DNA of 25,206 bases, from positions 1-25,206 of the IMG/VR virus record IMGVR_UViG_3300021375_001096; one strand, given 5' to 3'. Below, one piece after another: positions 1 through 7,142 of the stretch. Positions within the stretch are counted from its first letter, which is position 1; each line of letters opens with the position of its first letter. Position numbers and translations under genes: made by a program. A model generated the notes under the pieces. The model saw only the letters and a list, made by a program, of their open reading frames with translations. It was not told the origin of the DNA and ran no database searches. This DNA comes from a virus.

Positions 1-156
1 TCAAAAGGCGAAACGAAAGAAGCAAAAGTAGAAGGTTATCTTGCTAAATGCTTTCAGCATGAATTAGATCACCTAAATGGCATTTGTTTTGTTGACAAAG
101 TGAGTCGGTTGAAGTTACAATTAGCTATGAAGAAATTAAAAAAGAGACAAAAATAA
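1..156 (+). CDS. def: Peptide deformylase, C-terminal part (5' cut by window edge)
   Basis: Only the last 51 codons are present; the reading frame is open from base 1 to the TAA at 154-156. It contains HELDH followed by LNG (bases 58-81), which is the third peptide deformylase motif (HExDH). Its two His ligate the active-site metal and its Glu is catalytic. The enzyme removes the formyl group from the N-terminal Met of new proteins, and phage copies are common in marine T4-like phages. The tail is short and lysine-rich. The ATG of the next gene follows the stop codon directly, so the two are probably co-transcribed. The Cys-containing motif 2 lies outside the window and cannot be checked. Confidence 0.88.
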   Translation, partial: SKGETKEAKVEGYLAKCFQHELDHLNGICFVDKVSRLKLQLAMKKLKKRQK

Positions 157-2487
157 ATGATTGAACCTAGTAAACAATTACAAAAGATTTTTGATGCTTC
201 TGTAGTAGTTGCGCAGAACCACACGCACACACATATTACTATTGAGCATTTGGTGTACTCAATTTTTGCTGACCCAGATACAGCAGGTGGTCTTCAAGAA
301 TTCGGTGCTGATGTTGACTTTATTAAAAAGAACCTAGAGCATTACTTAAAAAACAACTTAGGTGATATTGTTTCTAAGGATAAGAATATAAATCCTAAGA
401 AAACTGCATCTGTTGAACGTGTTTTAAATAGATGCTTTACACAAGTATTGTTTAGTGGACGTAATCAAATTGAAGTTGCTGACGTAATCATTAGTGTTAT
501 GAGCGAGAAAAACTCTTTTGCATTTTACTTCTTAGCAAAAGGTGGAATTGATAAACAGAAATTTGTAGAGCATTTCCAAGCACATCATATTGGTGAAGAA
601 GTGTTTGAAGGTGGCGGAGAAGAAGATATCAATCTAAGCCCAGATCAATTAGATAGAATTATTAATCAATTCTGTACTAACTTGTCTATGAAGGCAAAGC
701 AAAGAGTCATTGATCCTGTTATCGGACGTGACGAAGAAATTGAAAAAATTGAATTAGTATTAGCAAGACGTAACAAAGCAAACGTACTAATGGTTGGTGA
801 TCCAGGTGTTGGTAAGACTGCTATTGCTGAAGGTCTTGCACGTAAGATTCATGAAAAGAAAGTACCTAAGTTTATTCAAGATCATTTAGTGTTTAGTTTA
901 GACATTAGTTCTTTAGTTGCTGGTAGTAAGTATAGAGGTGACTTTGAAGAACGTATTAAGGCAGTACTAATGGCCCTTGAGCGTAAAGGTAAAATTATCT
1001 TATTCATTGATGAAGCACATATGATGAGTGGTGCTGGTTCAGGTGGACAAGGACAGTCAAACGACTTAGCAAATATGCTGAAGCCTGCACTTACAAAAGG
1101 TAACATGAAAGTTATTGCTTCTACTACTTGGGAAGAGTATAGAAAATCTTTTGAAAAAGATAGAGCATTAATGCGTAGGTTCCAACGTGTAACTATTGAC
1201 GAACCAACAGCAGATCTTACAGTAAAAATTATTAAAGGCTTACGTAAGTACTACGAACAGCATCATAATGTTAAGATTACAAATGAAGCAATTCAACAAG
1301 CAGTAAACTTATCTGTTAAGTACATGGCTGATAAAAAGTTACCTGACAAAGCAATTGATATTATTGATTGTGCTTCAGCAAGATACAAGTTAAATGAAAC
1401 TGACGAAACTGAAACAGTTGCACAAATTGTTGACATTGAACAAGTAACATACGAACTTGCTAAAATGGTAAGTATGCCGCTAGAAACTATTTCGCAAAAA
1501 GAAAGTAACAATCTTGCTGGACTTGATGCGTCAATGAAGAAAGCAGTATTCGGACAAGACAAAGCAGTTGAATCTATTCTTGATAAGATCTTTGTTGCAC
1601 AAAGTGGAATGAAAGATCCTGACAAGCCAATTGGTAGTTTCTTATTCTTAGGACCAACAGGAACAGGTAAAACAGAAACAGCAAAACAACTTGCAGAGAA
1701 AATGGGTATGTCACTAATACGTTTTGATATGTCAGAGTATCAAGAAAAACACAGTGTTGCAAGATTAATTGGTGCTCCTCCAGGTTATATAGGATTTGAT
1801 GATGACGCTGGCCAACTTATTAACAAGTTACAAGAAACACCTAATGCTGTATTGTTGTTAGATGAAATTGAAAAAGCACACAAAGATGTATCAAACATTT
1901 TGCTACAGTTTATGGACAACGGTTTTGTTACAGGATCAAATGGTAAACGTGCAGATGGACGTAACACTATTCTTATTATGACAAGTAACTTAGGTGCTGC
2001 TGATAATGAATCAAAATTAATTGGCTTTGCTGATAACGAGAAAGACTCGGAAGATGATAAAGCAGTTAAAAAGTTTTTTGCTCCAGAGTTTAGAAATAGA
2101 TTAGACGGTACAGTTAAGTTTGCTAAACTATCTACTGATGTAGTTAAAAGTATTGTTCATAAGTTTATTAAAGAACTTAATACACAACTAAAAGAGAAGC
2201 ACATTGCAATTACACTTGACGAAGATACTGTTAATTGGTTATCTAAGAAAGGTTACAATCCTAAGATGGGTGCAAGGCCTTTAGGTAGATTAATTGATAA
2301 AACAATTAAAACACCTTTAAGTAGGAGAGTGTTGTTTGGAGATTTAGTTGACGGGGGTAAAGTTGCTGTATCAATCGATAAAGACGGTCCAGCGTTTACA
2401 GTTACTCCTATGCCAAAGCCTTTGACTAAAGAAGAACGTAAAGCACAGAAGCTGGCTGCTAAGGCGCAGGCTAGTAATGATGCTTAA
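157..2487 (+). CDS. clpA: ClpA-type AAA+ unfoldase (double ATPase ring protein)
   Basis: A 776-aa Hsp100 protein close in size to bacterial ClpA. An N-terminal Clp-N-like region (about 1-150) is followed by AAA domain 1, with Walker A GDPGVGKT (214-221) and Walker B ILFIDE (D285, E286). AAA domain 2 has Walker A GPTGTGKT (499-506) and Walker B VLLLDE (D569, E570). The inter-domain stretch is too short for the coiled-coil middle domain of ClpB, so this is the ClpA/ClpC class. An IGF tripeptide at 622-624, just before FAPEFRNRLD, lies where ClpA carries its ClpP-docking IGL loop. No clpP or clpS is visible nearby, so I infer that it works with host ClpP. The tail is rich in Lys and Ala. The start abuts the deformylase stop. 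Confidence 0.93.
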   Translation: MIEPSKQLQKIFDASVVVAQNHTHTHITIEHLVYSIFADPDTAGGLQEFGADVDFIKKNLEHYLKNNLGDIVSKDKNINPKKTASVERVLNRCFTQVLFSGRNQIEVADVIISVMSEKNSFAFYFLAKGGIDKQKFVEHFQAHHIGEEVFEGGGEEDINLSPDQLDRIINQFCTNLSMKAKQRVIDPVIGRDEEIEKIELVLARRNKANVLMVGDPGVGKTAIAEGLARKIHEKKVPKFIQDHLVFSLDISSLVAGSKYRGDFEERIKAVLMALERKGKIILFIDEAHMMSGAGSGGQGQSNDLANMLKPALTKGNMKVIASTTWEEYRKSFEKDRALMRRFQRVTIDEPTADLTVKIIKGLRKYYEQHHNVKITNEAIQQAVNLSVKYMADKKLPDKAIDIIDCASARYKLNETDETETVAQIVDIEQVTYELAKMVSMPLETISQKESNNLAGLDASMKKAVFGQDKAVESILDKIFVAQSGMKDPDKPIGSFLFLGPTGTGKTETAKQLAEKMGMSLIRFDMSEYQEKHSVARLIGAPPGYIGFDDDAGQLINKLQETPNAVLLLDEIEKAHKDVSNILLQFMDNGFVTGSNGKRADGRNTILIMTSNLGAADNESKLIGFADNEKDSEDDKAVKKFFAPEFRNRLDGTVKFAKLSTDVVKSIVHKFIKELNTQLKEKHIAITLDEDTVNWLSKKGYNPKMGARPLGRLIDKTIKTPLSRRVLFGDLVDGGKVAVSIDKDGPAFTVTPMPKPLTKEERKAQKLAAKAQASNDA

Positions 2488-3187
2488 GACAGCAAAGAAA
2501 ACTAAAAAGAAGTTCTATAACAAGTATATCTACAAAGTTAGTTTAAAGTTGGAGGGTGCGTATGCTTTACGTACACTAGGTCATCAAGAGATCTTGGACT
2601 TTGCGACCGGTTTAAGAGCTCCTCCGCAGTCAGATGATTATGAATTTAGCACTCAAACTTGGCGTCAAAAGAATGCTCATCTAATACAATCACATAGTAA
2701 AGTATGGATATCTCTATTAGGTATTTTAAATTCAGTACCAAAAGAAGAATCAACTGTACGCATCGAAACTGATATCTTAGACATATACACAAATAATAAA
2801 TCATTGTACGAATCACTTTGCTACGAATTTTCTGATATTACAAGAACTAGACACGAGCCTGCTCCAGGAATGACTGATACTTTATTAGACAGTAACCAAG
2901 AAATATTTGTAAAAGAATTGCCACATGGTATGTATAACTTCCAAGTAGATATTAAAAGTCCTAAGTCTTTAACATTCGAAGAACTCGAAAATTTAGCAGA
3001 CTGGTGCCGTTCACGAAAACCTGCTATTGCATTTACTGATGCTACCTATAACTGGCTTCTTAAACGCGATATGTTCAACACTAGACGTTGGATATACATT
3101 GATACGGAAAGTACATTGCTGATGCTTAGATTGCGCTGTAACGACCTTATAGGCACTGTACGTAAATATATAAAAACAGGTAAATAG
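2477..3187 (+). CDS. Conserved hypothetical protein, 236 aa
   Basis: The frame overlaps the end of the ClpA-type gene by 11 bases, and ATG codons at 2477 and 2480 are both possible starts. The N-terminus is strongly basic (MMLKTAKKTKKKF), the remainder is mixed, and there is no obvious signal peptide or membrane segment. A Trp/Arg-rich stretch lies near the C-terminus (about residues 180-215). I do not recognise a family. The gene ends in AAA TAG TAA, and that TAG sits inside a late-promoter-like TAAATA element for the following gene. Coding is supported by the long open frame with codon use like its neighbours. The function is unknown. Confidence 0.75.
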   Translation: MMLKTAKKTKKKFYNKYIYKVSLKLEGAYALRTLGHQEILDFATGLRAPPQSDDYEFSTQTWRQKNAHLIQSHSKVWISLLGILNSVPKEESTVRIETDILDIYTNNKSLYESLCYEFSDITRTRHEPAPGMTDTLLDSNQEIFVKELPHGMYNFQVDIKSPKSLTFEELENLADWCRSRKPAIAFTDATYNWLLKRDMFNTRRWIYIDTESTLLMLRLRCNDLIGTVRKYIKTGK

Positions 3188-3195
3188 TAATATGA
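3179..3195 (+). promoter_or_regulatory. T4-late-like promoter element overlapping gene junction
   Basis: GGTAAATAGTAATATGA spans the stop of the upstream gene and the ATG of the next. TAAATA (3181-3186) matches the core of the T4 late -10 box TATAAATA. Five bases separate it from the ATG at 3192, which puts the predicted start of transcription on the A of the ATG. The same 17 bases recur at 6828-6844. No -35 element is expected for a T4 late promoter. Confidence 0.5.
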
Positions 3196-3548
3196 GCGAG
3201 AGTAGACAACTATTAGGTCCTGTAACTTCAATTGTATCTGATTCAGCATATACATATGGTGATAAGAAGAAAGGTGCAGGATATCATAAAAACAATGACG
3301 GTGTGCATACAGTTGCGTACTATGTCAATGCCTTCCAAGGTACTATTAAAGTACAAGGCACACTAGCAGAAGAGCCAGGTGACAATGACTGGGTAGATGT
3401 AATAGAATGGGGTGGTGATAGTGCTTATTACGGCCAAGGAATAGAAGATTACATAGGTACACAGACGTTTACAGGCAAGTTTATATGGCTAAGAGCAGGC
3501 CATAACGTTCAAGACGGGCAAATAGTCCAGGTCCTTTATAACTACTAA
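3192..3548 (+). CDS. Small beta-rich protein, possibly virion-associated
   Basis: A 118-aa protein with alternating hydrophobic and polar residues, many Gly, Tyr and Thr, and few Lys. The central part (YYVNAFQGTIKVQGTL, then WVDVIEWGG) and the end (FTGKFIWLRAGH, then IVQVLYNY) look like a small beta-sandwich of the sort seen in marine phage structural and fibre proteins. That assignment is by eye and is only a possibility. There is no signal peptide or membrane segment. It is preceded by a late-promoter-like element rather than a clear Shine-Dalgarno sequence, which fits late expression. An independent sigma70-type promoter follows it. Confidence 0.75.
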   Translation: MSESRQLLGPVTSIVSDSAYTYGDKKKGAGYHKNNDGVHTVAYYVNAFQGTIKVQGTLAEEPGDNDWVDVIEWGGDSAYYGQGIEDYIGTQTFTGKFIWLRAGHNVQDGQIVQVLYNY

Positions 3549-3550
3549 GT

Positions 3551-3579
3551 TTGATTAATAACGCTAAATACAGTATAAT
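3551..3579 (+). promoter_or_regulatory. Sigma70-type promoter with overlapping late element
   Basis: TTGATT (3551-3556), a 17-base spacer and TATAAT (3574-3579) make a near-consensus host-type promoter. Its predicted start is near 3586, ahead of the ATG at 3599 and its GAGAGG ribosome site. A CTAAATA late-like box (3564-3570) lies inside the spacer, so the same DNA could serve early and late transcription. It heads the run of lysine-rich genes downstream. Confidence 0.75.
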
Positions 3580-3598
3580 CTTGTAAAGAGAGGATACT

Positions 3599-3979
3599 AT
3601 GCGCGATCTATTGAAAAAACTAGAGTCAATTGAAACAGTAACAGAGATCAGTGATCTCGAAGAACAAACATTCAATGGTGAAGAATTCTTTGAATACTAT
3701 GGTTATTTGCCATGGCACGAAGATGTTCCCGTTGAAGAAGCAGAATATCAAGGACGCAAAGTATCGCTAGGTAAACCAATGCGTGGCGATGTTAAGAAAT
3801 TCAAAGTATATGTAAGAGATCCCAAAACTAAAAATATTAAAAAAGTAAACTTTGGTGATCCTAATATGCGTATTAAAAAGTCTAACCCAAAGAGACGTAA
3901 AAGTTTCCGTGCTAGACACAATTGTTCAAACCCAGGACCACGTACTAAAGCACGTTACTGGTCATGTAGGAAATGGTAA
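3599..3979 (+). CDS. Basic C-terminal-module protein, 126 aa
   Basis: The first half is acidic (ISDLEEQTFNGEEFFEYYGY, then a second Glu-rich stretch). The second half is strongly basic and ends in a compact module: VNFGDPNMRIKK, then KRRKSFRARHNC, then RTKARYWSCRKW at the C-terminus. I recognise this module as recurring in cyanophage and pelagiphage proteins but know of no assigned function. Cys, His and Trp together with the basic charge suggest nucleic-acid or metal binding, which is inference. The start codon has a good GAGAGG site. This is the first gene after the 3551-3579 promoter. Confidence 0.85.
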   Translation: MRDLLKKLESIETVTEISDLEEQTFNGEEFFEYYGYLPWHEDVPVEEAEYQGRKVSLGKPMRGDVKKFKVYVRDPKTKNIKKVNFGDPNMRIKKSNPKRRKSFRARHNCSNPGPRTKARYWSCRKW

Positions 3980-3980
3980 T

Positions 3981-4319
3981 ATGTTATTAAAAGAACTTTT
4001 CTCTCCTATCGGTGCCCCCAATGATCAAGAAGATGATATCAATTGGCACGATGATTTAAAAGTGTTTATGGACAACGACAATGAAGTTATGTCTACTGTG
4101 ATGTTTCCAGCAATTAAGAAACACGAAAAATACAGAGGACATCCAAATGCTTATAAAATTTATATAAAGCCTGTGGAAAAATGTTGTGATATGTATTGCA
4201 ACAAATTTGGTGTCGATAAACCAGAAGAAAAGTTTTCTAGAGAAAACATGATTTCATTAGCAAGACAAATTGCCAAAGAGCAAGAGATGCATTTAGAGAA
4301 CGGCGACTATGAGAATTAA
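3981..4319 (+). CDS. Conserved hypothetical phage protein, 112 aa
   Basis: An open frame begins further upstream at 3852, but the part before 3981 lies over the previous gene. I therefore place the start at the ATG at 3981, two bases after the previous stop. The N-terminus MLLKELFSP resembles that of two other proteins in this run. The body is acidic to mixed: INWHDDLKVFMDNDNEV, a PAIKKHEKYRGHPNAYKIY segment, a CCDMYC cluster, and a helical end finishing HLENGDYEN. I recall proteins of this layout from cyanophages without a known role. Its 3' end overlaps the next gene by 11 bases. Confidence 0.82.
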   Translation: MLLKELFSPIGAPNDQEDDINWHDDLKVFMDNDNEVMSTVMFPAIKKHEKYRGHPNAYKIYIKPVEKCCDMYCNKFGVDKPEEKFSRENMISLARQIAKEQEMHLENGDYEN

Positions 4320-4929
4320 TGAAATATTTTTAACTGAAGATGATGCCGATAAGCATATGACTTTTTGCTTTGGCAGATTCAATCCACCTACACTTGGACA
4401 TAAAGAAGTTTTTAAGTCAATGAAGAAAGCTGGTGGCGAATTAGAAATATATACTAGCCAAACACAAGACGCAAAAAAGAATCCTTTAGACTATTCAACC
4501 AAAGTAGACTTTATTAGAAAAGTACATCCTGACTTTGCAAACAACGTTGTAGAAAACACAGACTTGAATACACTACCTAAAATTTGTACTTCATTACATG
4601 AAAGAGGTTACAATCATATAACATTTGTTGCAGGAAGTGATCGTCTTGAGATGATGTCTAAACTTATAAAAGATTATAACGGTGTCGAAGGAAAAGGACA
4701 CGGTTACTATAAATTTGAAACAATGAATTTTGAATCTAGCGGACAACGTGAAGATGGTTCAGATGGCGTAGAAGGTATTAGTGGAACAATGGCAAGAGCC
4801 GATGCTGCTAACGGAGACATAAACAAATTTGCACAACATACCGGTGCAGGAGAACATGCAGATGAATTATACGCTGCGGTTAGAAAAGGTATGGGGATCA
4901 ATGATAACACAGGGGAAAATGATGAATAA
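4309..4929 (+). CDS. Nucleotidyltransferase of the (H/T)xGH superfamily, capsid-targeting-like N-terminus
   Basis: A 206-aa protein with the nucleotidyltransferase signature FGRFNPPTLGH (TxGH form, about residues 22-32) and a downstream ISGTMARADA matching the ISSTxxR motif. Together they indicate a NadM/NadR/cytidylyltransferase-like enzyme that adenylylates or cytidylylates a small phosphorylated substrate; which one cannot be told from the sequence. Residues 1-10 are MRINEIFLTE. This has the length and the L-x-E end of the capsid-targeting peptides that T4 gp21 protease removes from internal head proteins. If that is right, the enzyme is packaged and injected. The gene overlaps both neighbours, so it is part of a tight operon. 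Confidence 0.85.
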   Translation: MRINEIFLTEDDADKHMTFCFGRFNPPTLGHKEVFKSMKKAGGELEIYTSQTQDAKKNPLDYSTKVDFIRKVHPDFANNVVENTDLNTLPKICTSLHERGYNHITFVAGSDRLEMMSKLIKDYNGVEGKGHGYYKFETMNFESSGQREDGSDGVEGISGTMARADAANGDINKFAQHTGAGEHADELYAAVRKGMGINDNTGENDE

Positions 4930-5425
4930 AGAATCAGCATATGATCATCCACATGGAGCGAAGCTATCTCGTATCGGCAGAGTTCTTATGGACAAGGCTG
5001 TCACTACTAAAGACGATGCATTATCATTAGTGCTTTCAAGAGTAGGTGACGAACTAACACGCTATGGTGCGCCAGGCGGAGCAAGAAATATTGAAGAACT
5101 AGTTAAACGTTGTAAACTGCCACAAGAAAAAATTATGAAATTAATGAAGTGGGCAGAAAGTCAAAAGGACGTTTTAGACAAAGTTAAAAATCCACCTGAT
5201 AATCCAGACATGGATAAACCAGGACACGAGGAAGAAGAATCATTTTGTCCAGAATGTGCTAAGCCAAGATTCACAGCAATGCCAGAGCATATCCAACAAC
5301 AGTACGAAAGTATCAACGAAGAAAAGCAAAAAGGCGTTGACGGCAAAGTATGTTGGAAAGGATACAAAAGAATGGGCACCAAGAAGAAGGGTGGCAAAAC
5401 AGTAGACAACTGCGTTAAGATGTAA
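4922..5425 (+). CDS. Conserved phage protein with Cys-rich patch and basic C-terminal module, 167 aa
   Basis: The frame is open from 4829, but AGGGG at 4911-4915 points to the ATG at 4922 (4919 is also possible). An N-terminal alpha-helical region (residues 10-95) is followed by an acidic linker, a CPEC pair (SFCPECAKPRF) that may bind metal, and a basic end. The end contains KVCWKGYKRMGTKKKGGKTV and finishes DNCVKM. That terminal module recurs in marine T4-like phage proteins. The gene overlaps the nucleotidyltransferase by 8 bases and the next gene by 1 base. The function is unknown. Confidence 0.82.
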   Translation: MNKESAYDHPHGAKLSRIGRVLMDKAVTTKDDALSLVLSRVGDELTRYGAPGGARNIEELVKRCKLPQEKIMKLMKWAESQKDVLDKVKNPPDNPDMDKPGHEEEESFCPECAKPRFTAMPEHIQQQYESINEEKQKGVDGKVCWKGYKRMGTKKKGGKTVDNCVKM

Positions 5426-5625
5426 TGACTGAGTTAGACGATATTGTTAGACTTGCCGGTATAAATGAATTCAAAGGTTACACACCTTGGGAAGGTAGCA
5501 ATATTAGTATTAGCGGTAATGAAAAGGGAGAACTAATGAAGAAGCATAAGATTGAACCAGGCACCCCTGAATGGTTTAAGTTATGGTTTTCATTACCTAA
5601 GTTCACAGGTGAGAAACCGATATGA
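5425..5625 (+). CDS. Small conserved phage protein, 66 aa
   Basis: Its ATG shares a base with the previous stop (TAATG), so translation is probably coupled. The N-terminus MTELDDIVRLAGINE ends in I-x-E, the residue pattern cut by T4-type prohead protease. The C-terminal half, GTPEWFKLWFSLPKFTGEKP, is a motif I associate with short cyanophage proteins. There is no membrane segment or signal peptide. The function is unknown. Its stop overlaps the next start as ATGA. Confidence 0.75.
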   Translation: MTELDDIVRLAGINEFKGYTPWEGSNISISGNEKGELMKKHKIEPGTPEWFKLWFSLPKFTGEKPI

Positions 5626-6836
5626 GATCATACGAATTTGTATCTGAAAAAGCAGTAAGCAAAAAGCAACAGCAGTTCTTTGGTATAGTAAGAGCTATGC
5701 AAAAGGGCGACATGAAAAAAGGCGGCGAAGCCGGTGAAGTTGCTAAAGATATGAAAGTTTCTGATGTAAAGGACTTTGCTAAAACAAAACACAAAGGCTT
5801 ACCTACAAAGAAAAAATCAGAAGGGTATGCTGATGATCAAAGAGAAAAAACACAACGCCAATTAGCTGCACATGAAAAAGCAATGATAAAGTCAGCTAAG
5901 AAGTCTGTTGAAAAATACGAGAAGAACAAAAATAAAAACGAAGAAGCAGCAGGTGTTGGTATCGTAACAAAACAAAATGCTACCGCAGACGTTCCAGTTG
6001 GCGGAGAGTATATGAATGTTAAGAAACTGTTTCCTAAAAACAAAAAGAAAAAAACTAAAGAAGATAATGTACAAGAACTTGTTGTAAAACAGCAACGTCC
6101 TAAAATTGATGTTATTAATAACATAGCAATGAGGAAAGATAATAATCCTTTTCCATTAAGTTATAAAGATACAGGCGGTGCAAGTTCAGGTGGTATGGTA
6201 TATATCACTCCAGATAATGCTAAAAAGTTTATACAGTTTTATGATAGACGTGCAGAAGACGAACAGCAACTAATGCTACAGGCACTAAAAAGTGTTTCAG
6301 GCTTAAAAAACTTGTTTAACAATCTTGGACTTGAAGTTGCAAAAATTGAAGCAACAAAAGAAGAAAATTACGAAAGAGAAGATTTACCCCAAATTAAAAA
6401 TAAGCACCTAGAACATATTAGACATACTGTAGAGACAGTAGAGATTGGTGACATTATTCCAGTACAAAATGAATTTGTTCTTGAAAATTTTAAAAAGCAA
6501 GTAGATAAAATTTCAGAAGGTTCATATGCTCCTATTATTGTAGATTGCAATAACAAAATTATCAACGGACATCATAGATATGCTGCATTACAAATGCTAG
6601 GTGAAACTGATGTAAACGTTGCTAAATTGTTTTTAACTGTAAATGCAGTAGTTGAAAACTTTGCTGACGGTAAAAAGAAAGGCAAAAGCAGACCAGGACG
6701 AGTAAAGAAGTCTGGTGCTAGTTGCAACGGATCAGTTACAAGCCTACGTAAAAAAGCAAAGAATGCAGGTGGTGAAAAAGGTAGAATGTATCACTGGTGT
6801 GCTAATATGAAATCAGGTCGTAAAAAGGGTAAATAG
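5622..6836 (+). CDS. Multidomain protein: DUF3008-like + ParB-like domain + basic C-terminal module
   Basis: A 404-aa mosaic. It starts MRSYEFVSE (capsid-targeting-like). Residues 12-66 (SKKQQQFFG, then DVKDFAKTKHKGLP) resemble the small bacterial DUF3008 family. A long Lys-rich linker follows, then a conserved phage region (about 150-240). A ParB/Srx-like domain comes next (about 268-345), with IGDIIPVQ and the diagnostic INGHHRYAALQMLG. The protein ends in a basic module, SRPGRVKKSGASCNGSV to YHWCANMKSGRKKGK. ParB-like domains bind nucleotides or act as nucleases or kinases. Which applies here is unknown. The start overlaps the previous stop (ATGA). The stop lies within a TAAATA late element. 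Confidence 0.82.
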   Translation: MRSYEFVSEKAVSKKQQQFFGIVRAMQKGDMKKGGEAGEVAKDMKVSDVKDFAKTKHKGLPTKKKSEGYADDQREKTQRQLAAHEKAMIKSAKKSVEKYEKNKNKNEEAAGVGIVTKQNATADVPVGGEYMNVKKLFPKNKKKKTKEDNVQELVVKQQRPKIDVINNIAMRKDNNPFPLSYKDTGGASSGGMVYITPDNAKKFIQFYDRRAEDEQQLMLQALKSVSGLKNLFNNLGLEVAKIEATKEENYEREDLPQIKNKHLEHIRHTVETVEIGDIIPVQNEFVLENFKKQVDKISEGSYAPIIVDCNNKIINGHHRYAALQMLGETDVNVAKLFLTVNAVVENFADGKKKGKSRPGRVKKSGASCNGSVTSLRKKAKNAGGEKGRMYHWCANMKSGRKKGK

Positions 6837-6844
6837 TAATATGA
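6828..6844 (+). promoter_or_regulatory. T4-late-like promoter element, repeat of 3179-3195
   Basis: The same 17 bases as at 3179-3195 (GGTAAATAGTAATATGA) sit at this gene junction. TAAATA is at 6830-6835, five bases follow, and the ATG is at 6841. Tandem stops TAG TAA of the upstream gene lie inside it. The predicted start of transcription is on the ATG. Confidence 0.5.
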
Positions 6845-7131
6845 AACTTAATGAATTATTCAATGCCATTGAGCAAAATAAAAAGAGAATGGAATCTGCT
6901 ACAGCAGGTGCTACAGCATCAGGCAGTATTGCTACTGTTGTAAGTCCACAACTTGCTATTGGCAAGGGTTCAATTGGTAATAAAAGTTATACAGGTTCTC
7001 CAGGAAAAAGCGGTACAAGTGCGCCTAAACCGCCTAAAACTGTGCAGAAGAAGAAAAAAGACGGCACAGCAGTAAATGCACTAGACATGAAAGGAAACAT
7101 TTTTGGTGGCGGCGCTGCGCTTAAAAGATAA
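6841..7131 (+). CDS. Small Gly/Ser/Lys-rich phage protein, 96 aa
   Basis: The N-terminus MKLNELFNAIEQ is close to MLLKELF of the gene at 3981. A low-complexity middle follows, rich in Gly, Ser, Thr and Ala, then a basic stretch (KPPKTVQKKKKDGTAV). The end, ALDMKGNIFGGGAALKR, is of a type I recall from cyanophage proteins. It is probably largely disordered, and nothing indicates an enzyme. The likely roles are virion-internal or DNA-associated, both inference. It begins at a late-promoter-like element, has no clear Shine-Dalgarno sequence, and its stop TAA is part of the next late-like element. Confidence 0.75.
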   Translation: MKLNELFNAIEQNKKRMESATAGATASGSIATVVSPQLAIGKGSIGNKSYTGSPGKSGTSAPKPPKTVQKKKKDGTAVNALDMKGNIFGGGAALKR

Positions 7132-7142
7132 ATATTAGTATG
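7127..7142 (+). promoter_or_regulatory. T4-late-like promoter element GATAAATA
   Basis: GATAAATA (7127-7134) is one base from the T4 late consensus TATAAATA. Five bases (TTAGT) separate it from the ATG at 7140. Its TAA is the stop of the preceding gene. The string TAAATATTAGT is also found at 24656-24666. Confidence 0.5.
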
